Assembly (NCBI GenBank): GCA_964384675.1
Contig: CAYLNK010000034.1
Span: forward strand, 1-32,718
DNA length: 32,718 nucleotides
Direction: 5' to 3'
From: CAYLNK01 sp964384675
GTDB lineage: Bacteria > Acidobacteriota > Thermoanaerobaculia > UBA5066
In this document: one piece after another, positions 1-7,780 of the stretch
Position numbering within the stretch: the first letter of the stretch is position 1
Layout of the letters: each line of letters begins with the position of its first letter
Notes under the pieces: model-generated
Databases searched by the model: none
The model's input: the letters and a program-made list of their open reading frames with translations, nothing else
What the model was told of the DNA's origin: nothing
Program-made: the position numbers and the translations under genes

Positions 1-645
1 GGCCCCCGCCCGCACCGTCGCGTCGTCGGCCCTGGCCACGACGTCCGGGTCGAGGAGCGCGAGGAGCGCGTCGAAGTCCCCGTGGCGCGAGGCGGCGAGG
101 AAGGCGCCGACGACCTCCCGCTTGCGGGCGAGGTCGGCAACCGGGGCCGTCGTGGCTCCCTGGACCCTCCGGCGCGCGCGGCTGGCGAGCTGACGCGCCG
201 CCGCCGGCGTGCGCGCCACGATCGGCGCGATCTCCTCGAAGGGCGTGTCGAACATGTCGTGCAGGACGAAGGCGACCCTCTCGGCGGGCGGCAGCGTCTC
301 GAGGACCACGAGGAGCGCGGCGCCGACGGAGTCGGCCACGAGGGCCTCGTGCTCGGGGTCGGCCCCGCCCGGCCGGCCGGCGGCGGGCTCGGGCTCGTCG
401 GGTCGTTCGGGCTCCTCGCGCCGGGACCTGCGCGAGCGCAGCACGTCGAGGCAGACGCGCGCGACCACGGTGGTCAGCCATCCGCCCAGGTTCTCGACCT
501 CCTTCGCGCCGGAGCGGCTGAGGCGCAGCCACGACTCCTGCACGGCGTCGTCCGCGTCGCTGCGTGAGCCGAGCATCCGGTAGGCGACGGCCTCGAGGTG
601 GGTCCTGTGGGCTTCGAACCGCTCCGCCAGCCAATCGTGCTCCAT
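1..645 (-). CDS. ECF sigma factor with fused SnoaL-like C-terminal domain (ECF41/SigJ-like), C-terminus cut by window edge
   Basis: Predicted extracytoplasmic-function sigma factor that directs RNA polymerase to a small set of promoters. The 215 visible residues run from an ATG at 645 off the left edge. Sigma region 2 spans about residues 5-75, with the acidic core-binding motif DADDAVQESWLRL at 30-42 and GGWLTTVVARVCLD following. A Pro/Glu-rich linker covers about 75-100. Sigma 4 is at about 110-162, with an HTH around DTPFEEIAPIVARTPAAARQ. From about residue 176 (REVVGAFLAASRHGDFDALL) a SnoaL/NTF2-like domain begins, which in ECF41-type factors replaces a separate anti-sigma factor and modulates activity. 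The linker lacks the WLPEP signature often seen in ECF41, so it may belong to a neighbouring SnoaL-fused group. It diverges from the DoxX gene, its probable target. Confidence 0.93.
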   Translation of the reverse strand, partial: MEHDWLAERFEAHRTHLEAVAYRMLGSRSDADDAVQESWLRLSRSGAKEVENLGGWLTTVVARVCLDVLRSRRSRREEPERPDEPEPAAGRPGGADPEHEALVADSVGAALLVVLETLPPAERVAFVLHDMFDTPFEEIAPIVARTPAAARQLASRARRRVQGATTAPVADLARKREVVGAFLAASRHGDFDALLALLDPDVVARADDATVRAGA

Positions 646-646
646 C

Positions 647-673
647 GGTCACATTCCCTCGCCGCGTTTCGTC
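647..673 (+). promoter_or_regulatory. Candidate ECF41-type promoter facing doxX
   Basis: GGTCACA at 647-653 and CGTC at 670-673 are separated by exactly 16 bp. The published ECF41 promoter consensus, as I recall it, is TGTCACA-N16-CGTC, so this matches 10 of 11 positions with the exact spacer. It points toward the DoxX gene, whose ATG is 52 bp downstream of the CGTC. It sits immediately upstream of the divergent ECF sigma start codon. I see no second copy pointing toward the sigma gene. Confidence 0.7.
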
Positions 674-725
674 AGAGCGGTACGGATGGATGTTCGCATC
701 CCCGAATCACCACGAAGGAGCTTCG

Positions 726-1160
726 ATGAACGCCCGCAACGCCACGTACTGGACGGCCACGACCCTCATCGCGCTCGCCTTCCTGTCGGGAGGCCTCGCC
801 TACCTGCTCCGTGCGGAGGTGCCGCTGCGCGGCATGGCAGCGCTCGGATACCCCGCGTACTTCGTGACGATCCTCGGCGCGGGGAAGCTGCTGGGCGGTT
901 TCGCCCTTCTCGCGCCGCGGCTTCCAAGGCTCAAGGAATGGGCCTATGCGGGCATCACGTTCGACCTGGCCGGGGCGGCCTGCTCGCACGCGGCCGTTGG
1001 AGACCCCGCGATGAAGGTGGCCGCGCCGCTGATCCTCCTCGGGATCGCCGGCGCGTCGTGGGCTCTCCGGCCGGCGAGCCGTGTCCTCGGCGTTCCCGGC
1101 CTCCCCCTCGCGATTCGCCATGACGTCACGGGTATGACGAACGCAGCCCCGTCGATGTGA
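726..1160 (+). CDS. DoxX-like small integral membrane protein
   Basis: Protein of 144 residues with about four hydrophobic helices: YWTATTLIALAFLSGGLAYL near the N-terminus, YPAYFVTILGAGKLLGGFAL in the middle, then the WAYAGITFDLAGAACSHAAVG and MKVAAPLILLGIAGASWAL regions. This is the usual size and topology of DoxX-like (DoxX_2) proteins, inner-membrane proteins whose biochemical role is poorly defined and which are sometimes linked to redox stress. The ATG at 726 is preceded by a good Shine-Dalgarno (GAAGGAG, about 7 nt away). An upstream in-frame extension to 564 overlaps the divergent sigma gene and the promoter and is rejected. Expression is likely controlled by the adjacent ECF sigma factor through the candidate promoter at 647-673. 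Confidence 0.88.
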   Translation: MNARNATYWTATTLIALAFLSGGLAYLLRAEVPLRGMAALGYPAYFVTILGAGKLLGGFALLAPRLPRLKEWAYAGITFDLAGAACSHAAVGDPAMKVAAPLILLGIAGASWALRPASRVLGVPGLPLAIRHDVTGMTNAAPSM

Positions 1161-1199
1161 CGGGCGGCCACGGCATATAGTGGGGCTGGAGGGCCATCG

Positions 1200-3557
1200 G
1201 TGGGCGATCTCCAGCCTCACGGACCGTCCACGTCCTCCGGGGGCCGTGCGCCCCAGCCCGGGGAGCCCGTGCCCGCCACCTCCGGGGTGATGACGATCCG
1301 GCTCCGGAGGAGCGCGGGCAAGAGACGGCTGGGGTTCGCGGCGCTCCTCCTCGCCCTCGCCGTCGGCTCCGCCACGCTCTTCGCCTCCTTCTATCGGGAC
1401 GCCAAGAGGGCCGCCGTCGCGAGCCTCCACGAGGAGCAGAGGATCCACGCGCGCCAGGCGGCCCGCGGCATCGAGGACTTCTTCGCGACGTGGACGAGCT
1501 CTCTCACCGCCCTCTCACGGATGGAGGAGATCGTGAAGGGCGACGCCACCGGCCGGCGGGAGATCCGGCTCCTGTTCGAGGCCCATCAGGAGCAGCTCCG
1601 TTCCCTCAGCCGGGTGGACGAGAACGGCGTGATCCGAATCTCCTATCCGTTCGAAGGGGCCGAGGGGGCCGACGTCTCGGACCAGAAGCACGTGCGCGAG
1701 ATCCGGCGCGATCGGAAGCCCGTCGTCAGCGACGTCTTCCGGGCGGTGCAAGGGTTCGACGCCATCGCGCTCCACGTGCCGGTCTTCGACGGGACGGAGT
1801 TCCGCGGCTCGATCGCGATCGTCGTCAACTTCGAGAGCCTCGTGAAGCGGTACTTCGACGTGATCCGGATCGGCCGCACCGGCTCCGCCTGGGTGGTGAG
1901 CCGTGACGGGACGCTGCTCTACACGCCGGTCCCCGGGCTCACCGGGAAGTCGGCCCTCGAGAGCTTCAAGGCGTTCCCCGGCGTCGTCGCGCTGCTGACC
2001 GAGATGCTCCAGGGCCGGGAGGGCGTCGCGACCTACGTCTCGGACCCGCTCGGCAACGGGGCTGCCGGTCCGGTCCCCCACTACGCCGTCTACGCGCCGA
2101 TCCGGCTCGGCAGCACGTTCTGGTCGATCGTCGTCGCCTCCTCCGAGCCGGAGCTCCTCGCCGGTCTCGACTCCTTCCGGAACCGGCTGGCGCTGGTCGT
2201 CGGCCTCGTCTTCGTCGGCGGGGTGCTGCTCTCCACCGTCGCGGCCCGGTCGTGGCTGACCCTCCGGGAGGAGACCCGCCGCCGGCACGCGGAGGAGGCG
2301 GCCCGCACGAGCGAGCGGCTGCGGGCCCTGATGGCGAGCGCGGTCTCCGAGGTCCTCTTCTACCTCGAGGTCGAGCCCGGCGGGAGCTACCGCTTCCTCT
2401 CGGTGAACCCCGCCTTCCTGAAGTCGACGGGCCTTCTCGAGAGCGACGTCGTGGGGCGCACCGTCGCGGAGGTGATCCCCGAGCCGGCCCGCGGGATCGT
2501 GACCGCGAAGTACGCCGCGGCCATCGCGACCGGAAAGACGCTCACCTGGGAGGAGACCTCCGTCTACCCGGCCGGGACCCGCCACGGCGAGGTGTCGATC
2601 ACCCCGATCTTCGACGCCTACGGCCGCTGCCGGAACCTCCTCGGCACGGTGCACGACGTCACCGAACGCAAGCGGACCGAGGCCGAGCTGGAGCGGCACC
2701 GTCTCCACCTGGAGCTCCTCGTCGAGGAGCGGACGGCCGAGCTGGCCCAGAAGACCACCGACCTCGAGCGCTCCCAGGTGGCGCTCGAGGGGCTGCTCGA
2801 GGACGTGAAGCGGGCGAATCGCGAGCTGGGGGCCGCCAACGCCCGGCTGCTCGAGGTCGATCGGCTCAAGTCGCTCTTCATCGCCACCATGAGCCACGAG
2901 CTGCGCACGCCGCTGAACTCGATCATCGGGTTCACCGGGATCCTCCTCCAGGGGCTCGCCGGACCCCTGAACGACGAGCAGAAGAAGCAGCTGGGCATGG
3001 TGAAGGGAAGCTCCCAGCACCTCCTGGCGCTCATCACCGACATCATCGACCTGAGCAAGATCGAGGCGGGGAAGATCAGCCTGACCCGTGAGGAGGTCGA
3101 CCTGTCGCGCCTGGCCCGGGAGGTCGTGTCGTCCCTCGAGCCGACGGCCGCCCGGGCCGGTCTGGCCCTGGCGCTCGAGGCGCCCGAGACGCTGCCGGTC
3201 GTGAGCGACGGGCGCCGCATCCGCCAGGTCCTGGTCAATCTCGTGGGGAACGCGGTCAAGTTCACCGAGAAGGGATCCGTCACCGTCGCCCTGGAGCGGC
3301 GGGACGGCTCCGTCCGGATCGCCGTGAGGGACACGGGGCCGGGGATCCGGCCGGAGGACATGGAGCGGCTCTTCCAGTTCTTCAGCCGGGTCACGGCGGC
3401 GGACCAGCCCGCCCGCGAGGGCACCGGCCTCGGCCTCTACCTGTCCCGCAAGCTCGTCACCCTTCTCGGCGGCGAGATCCAGGCGCAGAGTGAGCGGGGT
3501 CGCGGGAGCGAGTTCGCGTTCACGCTCCCGGCCGAGGCACCAAAGGAGGCCATGTGA
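1200..3557 (+). CDS. Membrane sensor histidine kinase (Cache-PAS-HisKA-HATPase)
   Basis: First gene of a three-gene phosphorelay operon. A transmembrane helix (about residues 46-62) precedes an extracytoplasmic Cache-like sensor domain (about 70-300). A second helix (about 330-350), a PAS domain (about 372-495), a coiled coil with VEERTAELAQKTTDLERS, and the catalytic core follow. The H-box FIATMSHELRTPLN carries the phospho-acceptor His566. The ATPase domain shows the N-box QVLVNLVGNAVKFTEKG, G1 DTGPGI and G2 GTGLGLYLSRKL. The GTG at 1200 is chosen because GGAGGG lies about 6 nt upstream. An ATG at 1290 would drop a low-complexity 30-residue leader but has a weaker ribosome site. A TATAGT hexamer at 1176 is a possible but weak -10. 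The signal sensed is unknown. Confidence 0.92.
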   Translation: MGDLQPHGPSTSSGGRAPQPGEPVPATSGVMTIRLRRSAGKRRLGFAALLLALAVGSATLFASFYRDAKRAAVASLHEEQRIHARQAARGIEDFFATWTSSLTALSRMEEIVKGDATGRREIRLLFEAHQEQLRSLSRVDENGVIRISYPFEGAEGADVSDQKHVREIRRDRKPVVSDVFRAVQGFDAIALHVPVFDGTEFRGSIAIVVNFESLVKRYFDVIRIGRTGSAWVVSRDGTLLYTPVPGLTGKSALESFKAFPGVVALLTEMLQGREGVATYVSDPLGNGAAGPVPHYAVYAPIRLGSTFWSIVVASSEPELLAGLDSFRNRLALVVGLVFVGGVLLSTVAARSWLTLREETRRRHAEEAARTSERLRALMASAVSEVLFYLEVEPGGSYRFLSVNPAFLKSTGLLESDVVGRTVAEVIPEPARGIVTAKYAAAIATGKTLTWEETSVYPAGTRHGEVSITPIFDAYGRCRNLLGTVHDVTERKRTEAELERHRLHLELLVEERTAELAQKTTDLERSQVALEGLLEDVKRANRELGAANARLLEVDRLKSLFIATMSHELRTPLNSIIGFTGILLQGLAGPLNDEQKKQLGMVKGSSQHLLALITDIIDLSKIEAGKISLTREEVDLSRLAREVVSSLEPTAARAGLALALEAPETLPVVSDGRRIRQVLVNLVGNAVKFTEKGSVTVALERRDGSVRIAVRDTGPGIRPEDMERLFQFFSRVTAADQPAREGTGLGLYLSRKLVTLLGGEIQAQSERGRGSEFAFTLPAEAPKEAM

Positions 3558-3925
3558 AGCGGATCCTCGTGGTCGAGGACAACGAGAGGAACATGTACCT
3601 CATCACGTTCATCCTCGAGAAGATGGGCCACGGCGTGCTGCGCGCGGTCACCGGTGAGGAGGGGGTCGAGGCCGCGGAGCGGGAGCGGCCCGACCTGATC
3701 CTGATGGACATCCAGCTGCCGGGGATCGACGGCCTCGAGGCCACGAAGCGGATCCGGGCGTCGGCCGCGGCCCGGGAGATCCCGATCGTCGCGATCACCT
3801 CGTTCGCCATGACCGGCGACCGGGAGCGGCTCCTCGCGGCCGGGTGCAACGGCTACATCGAGAAGCCGATCGACCCGGAGACCATCATGGACCAGATCTC
3901 CGGGTTCCTGGGGGGGCGCCCATGA
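3554..3925 (+). CDS. Single-domain response regulator (CheY/DivK-like)
   Basis: A 123-residue stand-alone receiver. The acidic pair is in RILVVEDNERN. The phospho-acceptor Asp52 is in DLILMDIQLPGIDG, the conserved Thr in VAITSFAM, and the Lys in YIEKPIDPE. There is no output domain, so it is likely a phosphate shuttle or protein-interaction switch between the flanking kinases. The GTG start overlaps the upstream kinase stop (GTGA, 4 bp) and its own TGA overlaps the next gene's ATG (ATGA), indicating translational coupling. AAAGGAGG lies just upstream of the start, within the kinase 3' end. Confidence 0.93.
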   Translation: MKRILVVEDNERNMYLITFILEKMGHGVLRAVTGEEGVEAAERERPDLILMDIQLPGIDGLEATKRIRASAAAREIPIVAITSFAMTGDRERLLAAGCNGYIEKPIDPETIMDQISGFLGGRP

Positions 3926-6255
3926 GGGTCCTGGTCGCCGACGACCTGGCGGAGAACCGCTACTTCCTCGAGGCGCTCCTCAGAGGCAACGGCTTCGAGG
4001 TGACCTCGGAATGCGACGGGGCCGCGGCCCTCGAGGAGCTGCGGCGCGCCGCGGCGGACCTCGTCATCTCCGACATCCTGATGCCGGGGATGGACGGCTA
4101 TCAGCTCTGCCGCGCGCTGAAGTCCGACGCCCGCCTCGCCTCGATCCCGGTGGTCTTCTACACCGCCACCTACACGTCGGACGAGGACAGGAGCTTCGCG
4201 CTGGGGCTCGGCGCGAGCCGCTTCATCGTCAAGCCGACCGACCCGGAGGAGTTCGTCGGGATCATCCGCGAGGTGCTCGCCGAGGCGCGGCGGGGCCACC
4301 TCGCGACCGCGGAGCCGACTCTCGTCGAGACGCCCGACTTCCACCGCCAGCACGACGCCCTCGTGACGAAGAAGCTGGAGAAGAAGGTCGAGGAGCTCGA
4401 GGCGAGCGAGGCGCGCTACCGCATGCTCTTCGACAGCAGCCCCGACCCGCTGCTCGTATGCGAGGTGGCGACGGGCAGGCTCCTCGACGCCAGCCCGGCG
4501 GCGAGCCGGCTGTACGGGTACACGCGCGAGGAGCTCCTCCTCATGTGGATCGTCGACCTCTCCGCCGAGCCGGAGGAGACGGCCCGGGCGTCGCGCGAGG
4601 GGGTCGAGCTCGTCCCGATCTGCTACCACCGGAGGAAGGACGGCACGGTCTTCCCGGTCGAGATCACGGCGAGCTATCGCGACCAGGAGGGGCAACGCGT
4701 CAGCCTGATCAGCGTGCGTGACATCAGGGCGCGCCTCGAGGCCGAGGAGGACCTGCGCCGCCTCACGGCCGCGGTGGAGCAGGTGGGCGAGACCGTCATG
4801 ATCACCGACGCCGAAGGGACGATCGTCTACGCGAACCCGTCGTTCGAGAGGGTCACCGGGTTCACGCGCGAGGAAGCGCTGGGGAGGAAGCCGTCGCTCC
4901 TGAAGAGCGGGAAGCACCCGCCGGAGCTCTATCGGTCGCTCTGGGACACGATCTGCGCCGGCAGGACCTGGACGGGACGCTTCGTGAACCGGCGCAAGGA
5001 CGGGTCGCTGTTCGAGGAGGAAGCGGTCATCTCCCCCGTCCGCGACCGGAACGGCGCCATCGTCAACTACGTCGCCGTCAAGCGGGACGTGACCGAGGAG
5101 GTCGCTCTCCGGCGCCAGCTCGAGCAGGCGCAGAAGATGGAAGCGGTCGGGCGCCTGGCGGGCGGGATCGCGCACGACTTCAACAACCTCCTGACCGTCA
5201 TCCTGGGGCGCGCGAACCTCGCCCTCGGGCTCGGCGCGATCGACCACGCCGTGCGTGCCGACCTCGAGGAGATCCAGGCCGCGGCGGAGCGCGCGGCCGC
5301 CCTGACGAGCCAGCTCCTGGTCTTCAGCCGCAAGCAGGCCCTCCAGCCCAGGACCGTCGACCTGAGCGAGGTCGTGGAGAATGCCGGGAAGCTCCTGGGA
5401 CGGCTCATCGGCGAGGACGTGGAGGTCGCCACCGTCCTCTCTCGGGACCTGCCGGCGGTCCGCGTCGATCCGGGACAGATGGAGCAGGTGATCCTGAACC
5501 TGGGCGTCAACGCGCGCGACGCGATGCCGCGGGGCGGCCGTCTGACGATCGAGACGGCCTCGGTCTTCCTGGACGAGGAGTACGCCTCGCACCACCCGCA
5601 CGTCGTCCCGGGCCGGCACGTGATGCTGGGCGTCAGCGACACGGGCACCGGCATGGACTCCGAGACCAGGGCCCGCATCTTCGATCCGTTCTTCACGACG
5701 AAGGAGGCGGGCAAGGGGACCGGGCTGGGCCTCTCGATCGTGCACGGCATCGTGCAGCAGAGCGGCGGCAGCATCTGGGTCTACAGCGAGCCGGGGCAGG
5801 GGACGACGTTCAAGATCTACCTGCCGGCCGCCCCGGGTGCGGAAGGCTCCGTTCCACCTCCCGTGCCCACCTTCGCGCCGCGGGGCGACGAGACGGTCCT
5901 CCTGGTGGAGGACGAGGCCGCCGTCCGCCGGCTGACGGCCACGCTGCTGCGCTCGAGCGGATACACCGTCCTGGAGGCGAGCTCGGGGGACGAGGCCCTC
6001 GCGCTCCTCTCGAAGGGGTCCGGACCGGTCCACCTCCTTCTCACCGACTTCGTCATGCCGCGCATCAACGGACGGGACCTCGCGGAGCGCGCCCAGGCGG
6101 TCCGGCCCGACCTCCGGGTCCTCTACATGTCGGGATACACCGACGCCGGCTTCCTCGATCGCACGGCCCTCGGGCCCGCCGACTCCCTCCAGAAGCCGTT
6201 CACGAAGGCGGCGCTCGCCCAGAAGGTCCGGGAGGTGCTCGACCGGCAGGGCTGA
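3922..6255 (+). CDS. Hybrid histidine kinase REC-PAS-PAS-HisKA-HATPase-REC
   Basis: Soluble 777-residue hybrid kinase with no transmembrane helix. The N-terminal receiver has its phospho-acceptor at Asp51 (DLVISDILMPGMDG) and Lys in IVKPTDPEEF. A short coiled stretch (KKLEKKVEELEASEARYRM) leads to two PAS domains (about 165-280 and 285-400). The H-box GGIAHDFNNLLTVILGRANL contains His418. The ATPase core shows QVILNLGVNARDAMPRGG, SDTGTGMD and GTGLGLSIVHGIV. A C-terminal receiver has Asp709 (LLLTDFVMP) and QKPFT. The GIAHDFNNLL type H-box with a C-terminal receiver is the common soluble hybrid-kinase architecture. The N-terminal receiver probably takes phosphate or conformational input from the operon partners. 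The ATG at 3922 overlaps the preceding stop by 4 bp. Confidence 0.93.
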   Translation: MRVLVADDLAENRYFLEALLRGNGFEVTSECDGAAALEELRRAAADLVISDILMPGMDGYQLCRALKSDARLASIPVVFYTATYTSDEDRSFALGLGASRFIVKPTDPEEFVGIIREVLAEARRGHLATAEPTLVETPDFHRQHDALVTKKLEKKVEELEASEARYRMLFDSSPDPLLVCEVATGRLLDASPAASRLYGYTREELLLMWIVDLSAEPEETARASREGVELVPICYHRRKDGTVFPVEITASYRDQEGQRVSLISVRDIRARLEAEEDLRRLTAAVEQVGETVMITDAEGTIVYANPSFERVTGFTREEALGRKPSLLKSGKHPPELYRSLWDTICAGRTWTGRFVNRRKDGSLFEEEAVISPVRDRNGAIVNYVAVKRDVTEEVALRRQLEQAQKMEAVGRLAGGIAHDFNNLLTVILGRANLALGLGAIDHAVRADLEEIQAAAERAAALTSQLLVFSRKQALQPRTVDLSEVVENAGKLLGRLIGEDVEVATVLSRDLPAVRVDPGQMEQVILNLGVNARDAMPRGGRLTIETASVFLDEEYASHHPHVVPGRHVMLGVSDTGTGMDSETRARIFDPFFTTKEAGKGTGLGLSIVHGIVQQSGGSIWVYSEPGQGTTFKIYLPAAPGAEGSVPPPVPTFAPRGDETVLLVEDEAAVRRLTATLLRSSGYTVLEASSGDEALALLSKGSGPVHLLLTDFVMPRINGRDLAERAQAVRPDLRVLYMSGYTDAGFLDRTALGPADSLQKPFTKAALAQKVREVLDRQG

Positions 6256-6267
6256 GCGGCGGCCCGG

Positions 6268-7764
6268 CTACCGGCCGGCCGTCCGGCGCAGCGAGAAGCG
6301 GTGCTTCGGCATCTCGTGCCCTTCGGGCGCGACGAACCGGACGCCGCCGAACCGCACGTCGCCGGACAGGGTGTCGCCGTCCCGGTGCCCCTGGTGCAGG
6401 AGGACGCCCCGGGGACGCATGCCGTTCATCGTTCCGAACGTCAGCCCCTCGGGCGTGACCTTCAGGTACTGGAGAGGCCGGGCGAGCTCGACGCCCGCTT
6501 CGGGCCACGAGACGAGGGTACCGGTCACGCGTCCTCTCTCCGCGACGAGCCGCAGCGCGAAGCGGCTCTTCGCCGCGGGGTTGATCCACTGCTCGCCGTC
6601 CCATTCGCCCAGGTAGTCGCGAGCCTCCTCGGCCGTGGGGAAAGGCGTCGCGAGGAGCCCCTCCACGGTCTCGGACGGCGGGGGCTGGCGCTCGACCTCG
6701 GCGATCCGCGCCTTCAGGGCGGCGGCGTCGCGGGGCTCTCCGTACGCCGAGGCGAGCGTCTCGAACGCCGCCCGCGCGGCGGCGCCGCGGCCCTCCATCA
6801 GAAGGTCGTCGATCACCTGGGCGAGGAGCGGCTCCGGCGGTGTCAGCGGCGCGCCGAAGGACGCGGTGAGCTTCTCGTACGAAGGCAGGATGCTGGTGGT
6901 GGGCGCCTCGGGCGCCGCGAGCATCGAGTAGTCGCGGAACAGCTCGCGCAGGCCGAGGTAGGAGCCGAGGAGCTGCATCGAGGTGTGCGACTCGTGCGCC
7001 AGCTTCTCGCGGTACAGGAGCCACGAGGCGGGCGCCGCCGCGGTCAGGCTCCGCCACGACTCGTCGCTCCAGCCGAAGCGGGCCTCGATCGAGGCGTACC
7101 TCCGGGGGGAGCCCTTGGCCGAGGCGCGCTCCAGGAGCCTCTTCACGAGCCAGCCGTCGCCCAGGTGCGTCGGCGCGTCGAGCGCGATCACCCCGCGGAA
7201 CGTCTCCCGCGTCGCCGCCGCGTACGTGGCGAGGATCCCGCCGGACGACGTGCCGACCAGCGTACGCGGGGGAGCGGCCCGGAACTGGCCGTCGAGCGCG
7301 GGCAGGAGCTCCTCCTCGACGAAGTCGAGGAACCGGTCGCCTCCTTCGGCGAGCGAGCTGCCGCTCACCGAGAGGCCGGGGGGCGTGAGGTCGCGGATCC
7401 GCCCCGCGAAGTCGTCGGTGTTCTCGATCGAGGCGATCACCATCTCGGGGATCTGACCCTTGCGCGCCAGGGCCTCGCTCATCGCGACGACGGGCTGGAG
7501 CAGGAACTCCCCGTCGAAGAGGATCAACGTCGGGTACCGGCGCGACGGGGAGCTGGCCGCGAAGGAGCCCGGGAGGTGGACGAAGACGCGGCGCGTCTCC
7601 CCCAGGATCTTGGACGCGATCCGGAACGTCCGGCTGCCGCCTCCGAGATGGTCCCGCACCGCCCGGCCGGCCTCGGCGACGAGCCGTGGCGGCGGAGCGG
7701 TCGCGCCCGGCAGCTGGGATCCGGAGAGAGCCAGGGCGAGGAGGAGCGTCGTCACGGCTGGCAT
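6268..7764 (-). CDS. Secreted esterase-D/Fes-type alpha/beta hydrolase with C-terminal lipocalin-like domain
   Basis: Protein of 498 residues with an N-terminal signal sequence (MPAVTTLLLALALSGSQLPG). Residues about 45-300 match the esterase D/enterochelin esterase family (Pfam PF00756): RRVFVHLPGSF, YPTLILFDGE, and the nucleophile elbow GTSSGG at 171-176 with Ser173. A histidine in HESHTSM is the probable catalytic base, as in IroE-like enzymes. A region after about residue 370 (YLGEWDGEQW, then short beta-rich stretches to the end) looks like a lipocalin-like beta barrel. The substrate cannot be told; carboxyl ester or siderophore-ester cleavage is the family range. It lies 16 bp downstream of the SulP gene on the same strand. 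It converges on the hybrid kinase with only 12 bp between stops. Confidence 0.87.
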   Translation of the reverse strand: MPAVTTLLLALALSGSQLPGATAPPPRLVAEAGRAVRDHLGGGSRTFRIASKILGETRRVFVHLPGSFAASSPSRRYPTLILFDGEFLLQPVVAMSEALARKGQIPEMVIASIENTDDFAGRIRDLTPPGLSVSGSSLAEGGDRFLDFVEEELLPALDGQFRAAPPRTLVGTSSGGILATYAAATRETFRGVIALDAPTHLGDGWLVKRLLERASAKGSPRRYASIEARFGWSDESWRSLTAAAPASWLLYREKLAHESHTSMQLLGSYLGLRELFRDYSMLAAPEAPTTSILPSYEKLTASFGAPLTPPEPLLAQVIDDLLMEGRGAAARAAFETLASAYGEPRDAAALKARIAEVERQPPPSETVEGLLATPFPTAEEARDYLGEWDGEQWINPAAKSRFALRLVAERGRVTGTLVSWPEAGVELARPLQYLKVTPEGLTFGTMNGMRPRGVLLHQGHRDGDTLSGDVRFGGVRFVAPEGHEMPKHRFSLRRTAGR

Positions 7765-7780
7765 TGTCGGGCAGGCCCGG

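Noticed and set aside
3853..6033. 726-codon open frame antisense to the hybrid kinase
   Set aside because: The sense frame has complete REC/PAS/HisKA/HATPase motifs. The antisense protein is Arg/Pro/Gly-rich low complexity, as expected for a GC-rich shadow frame.
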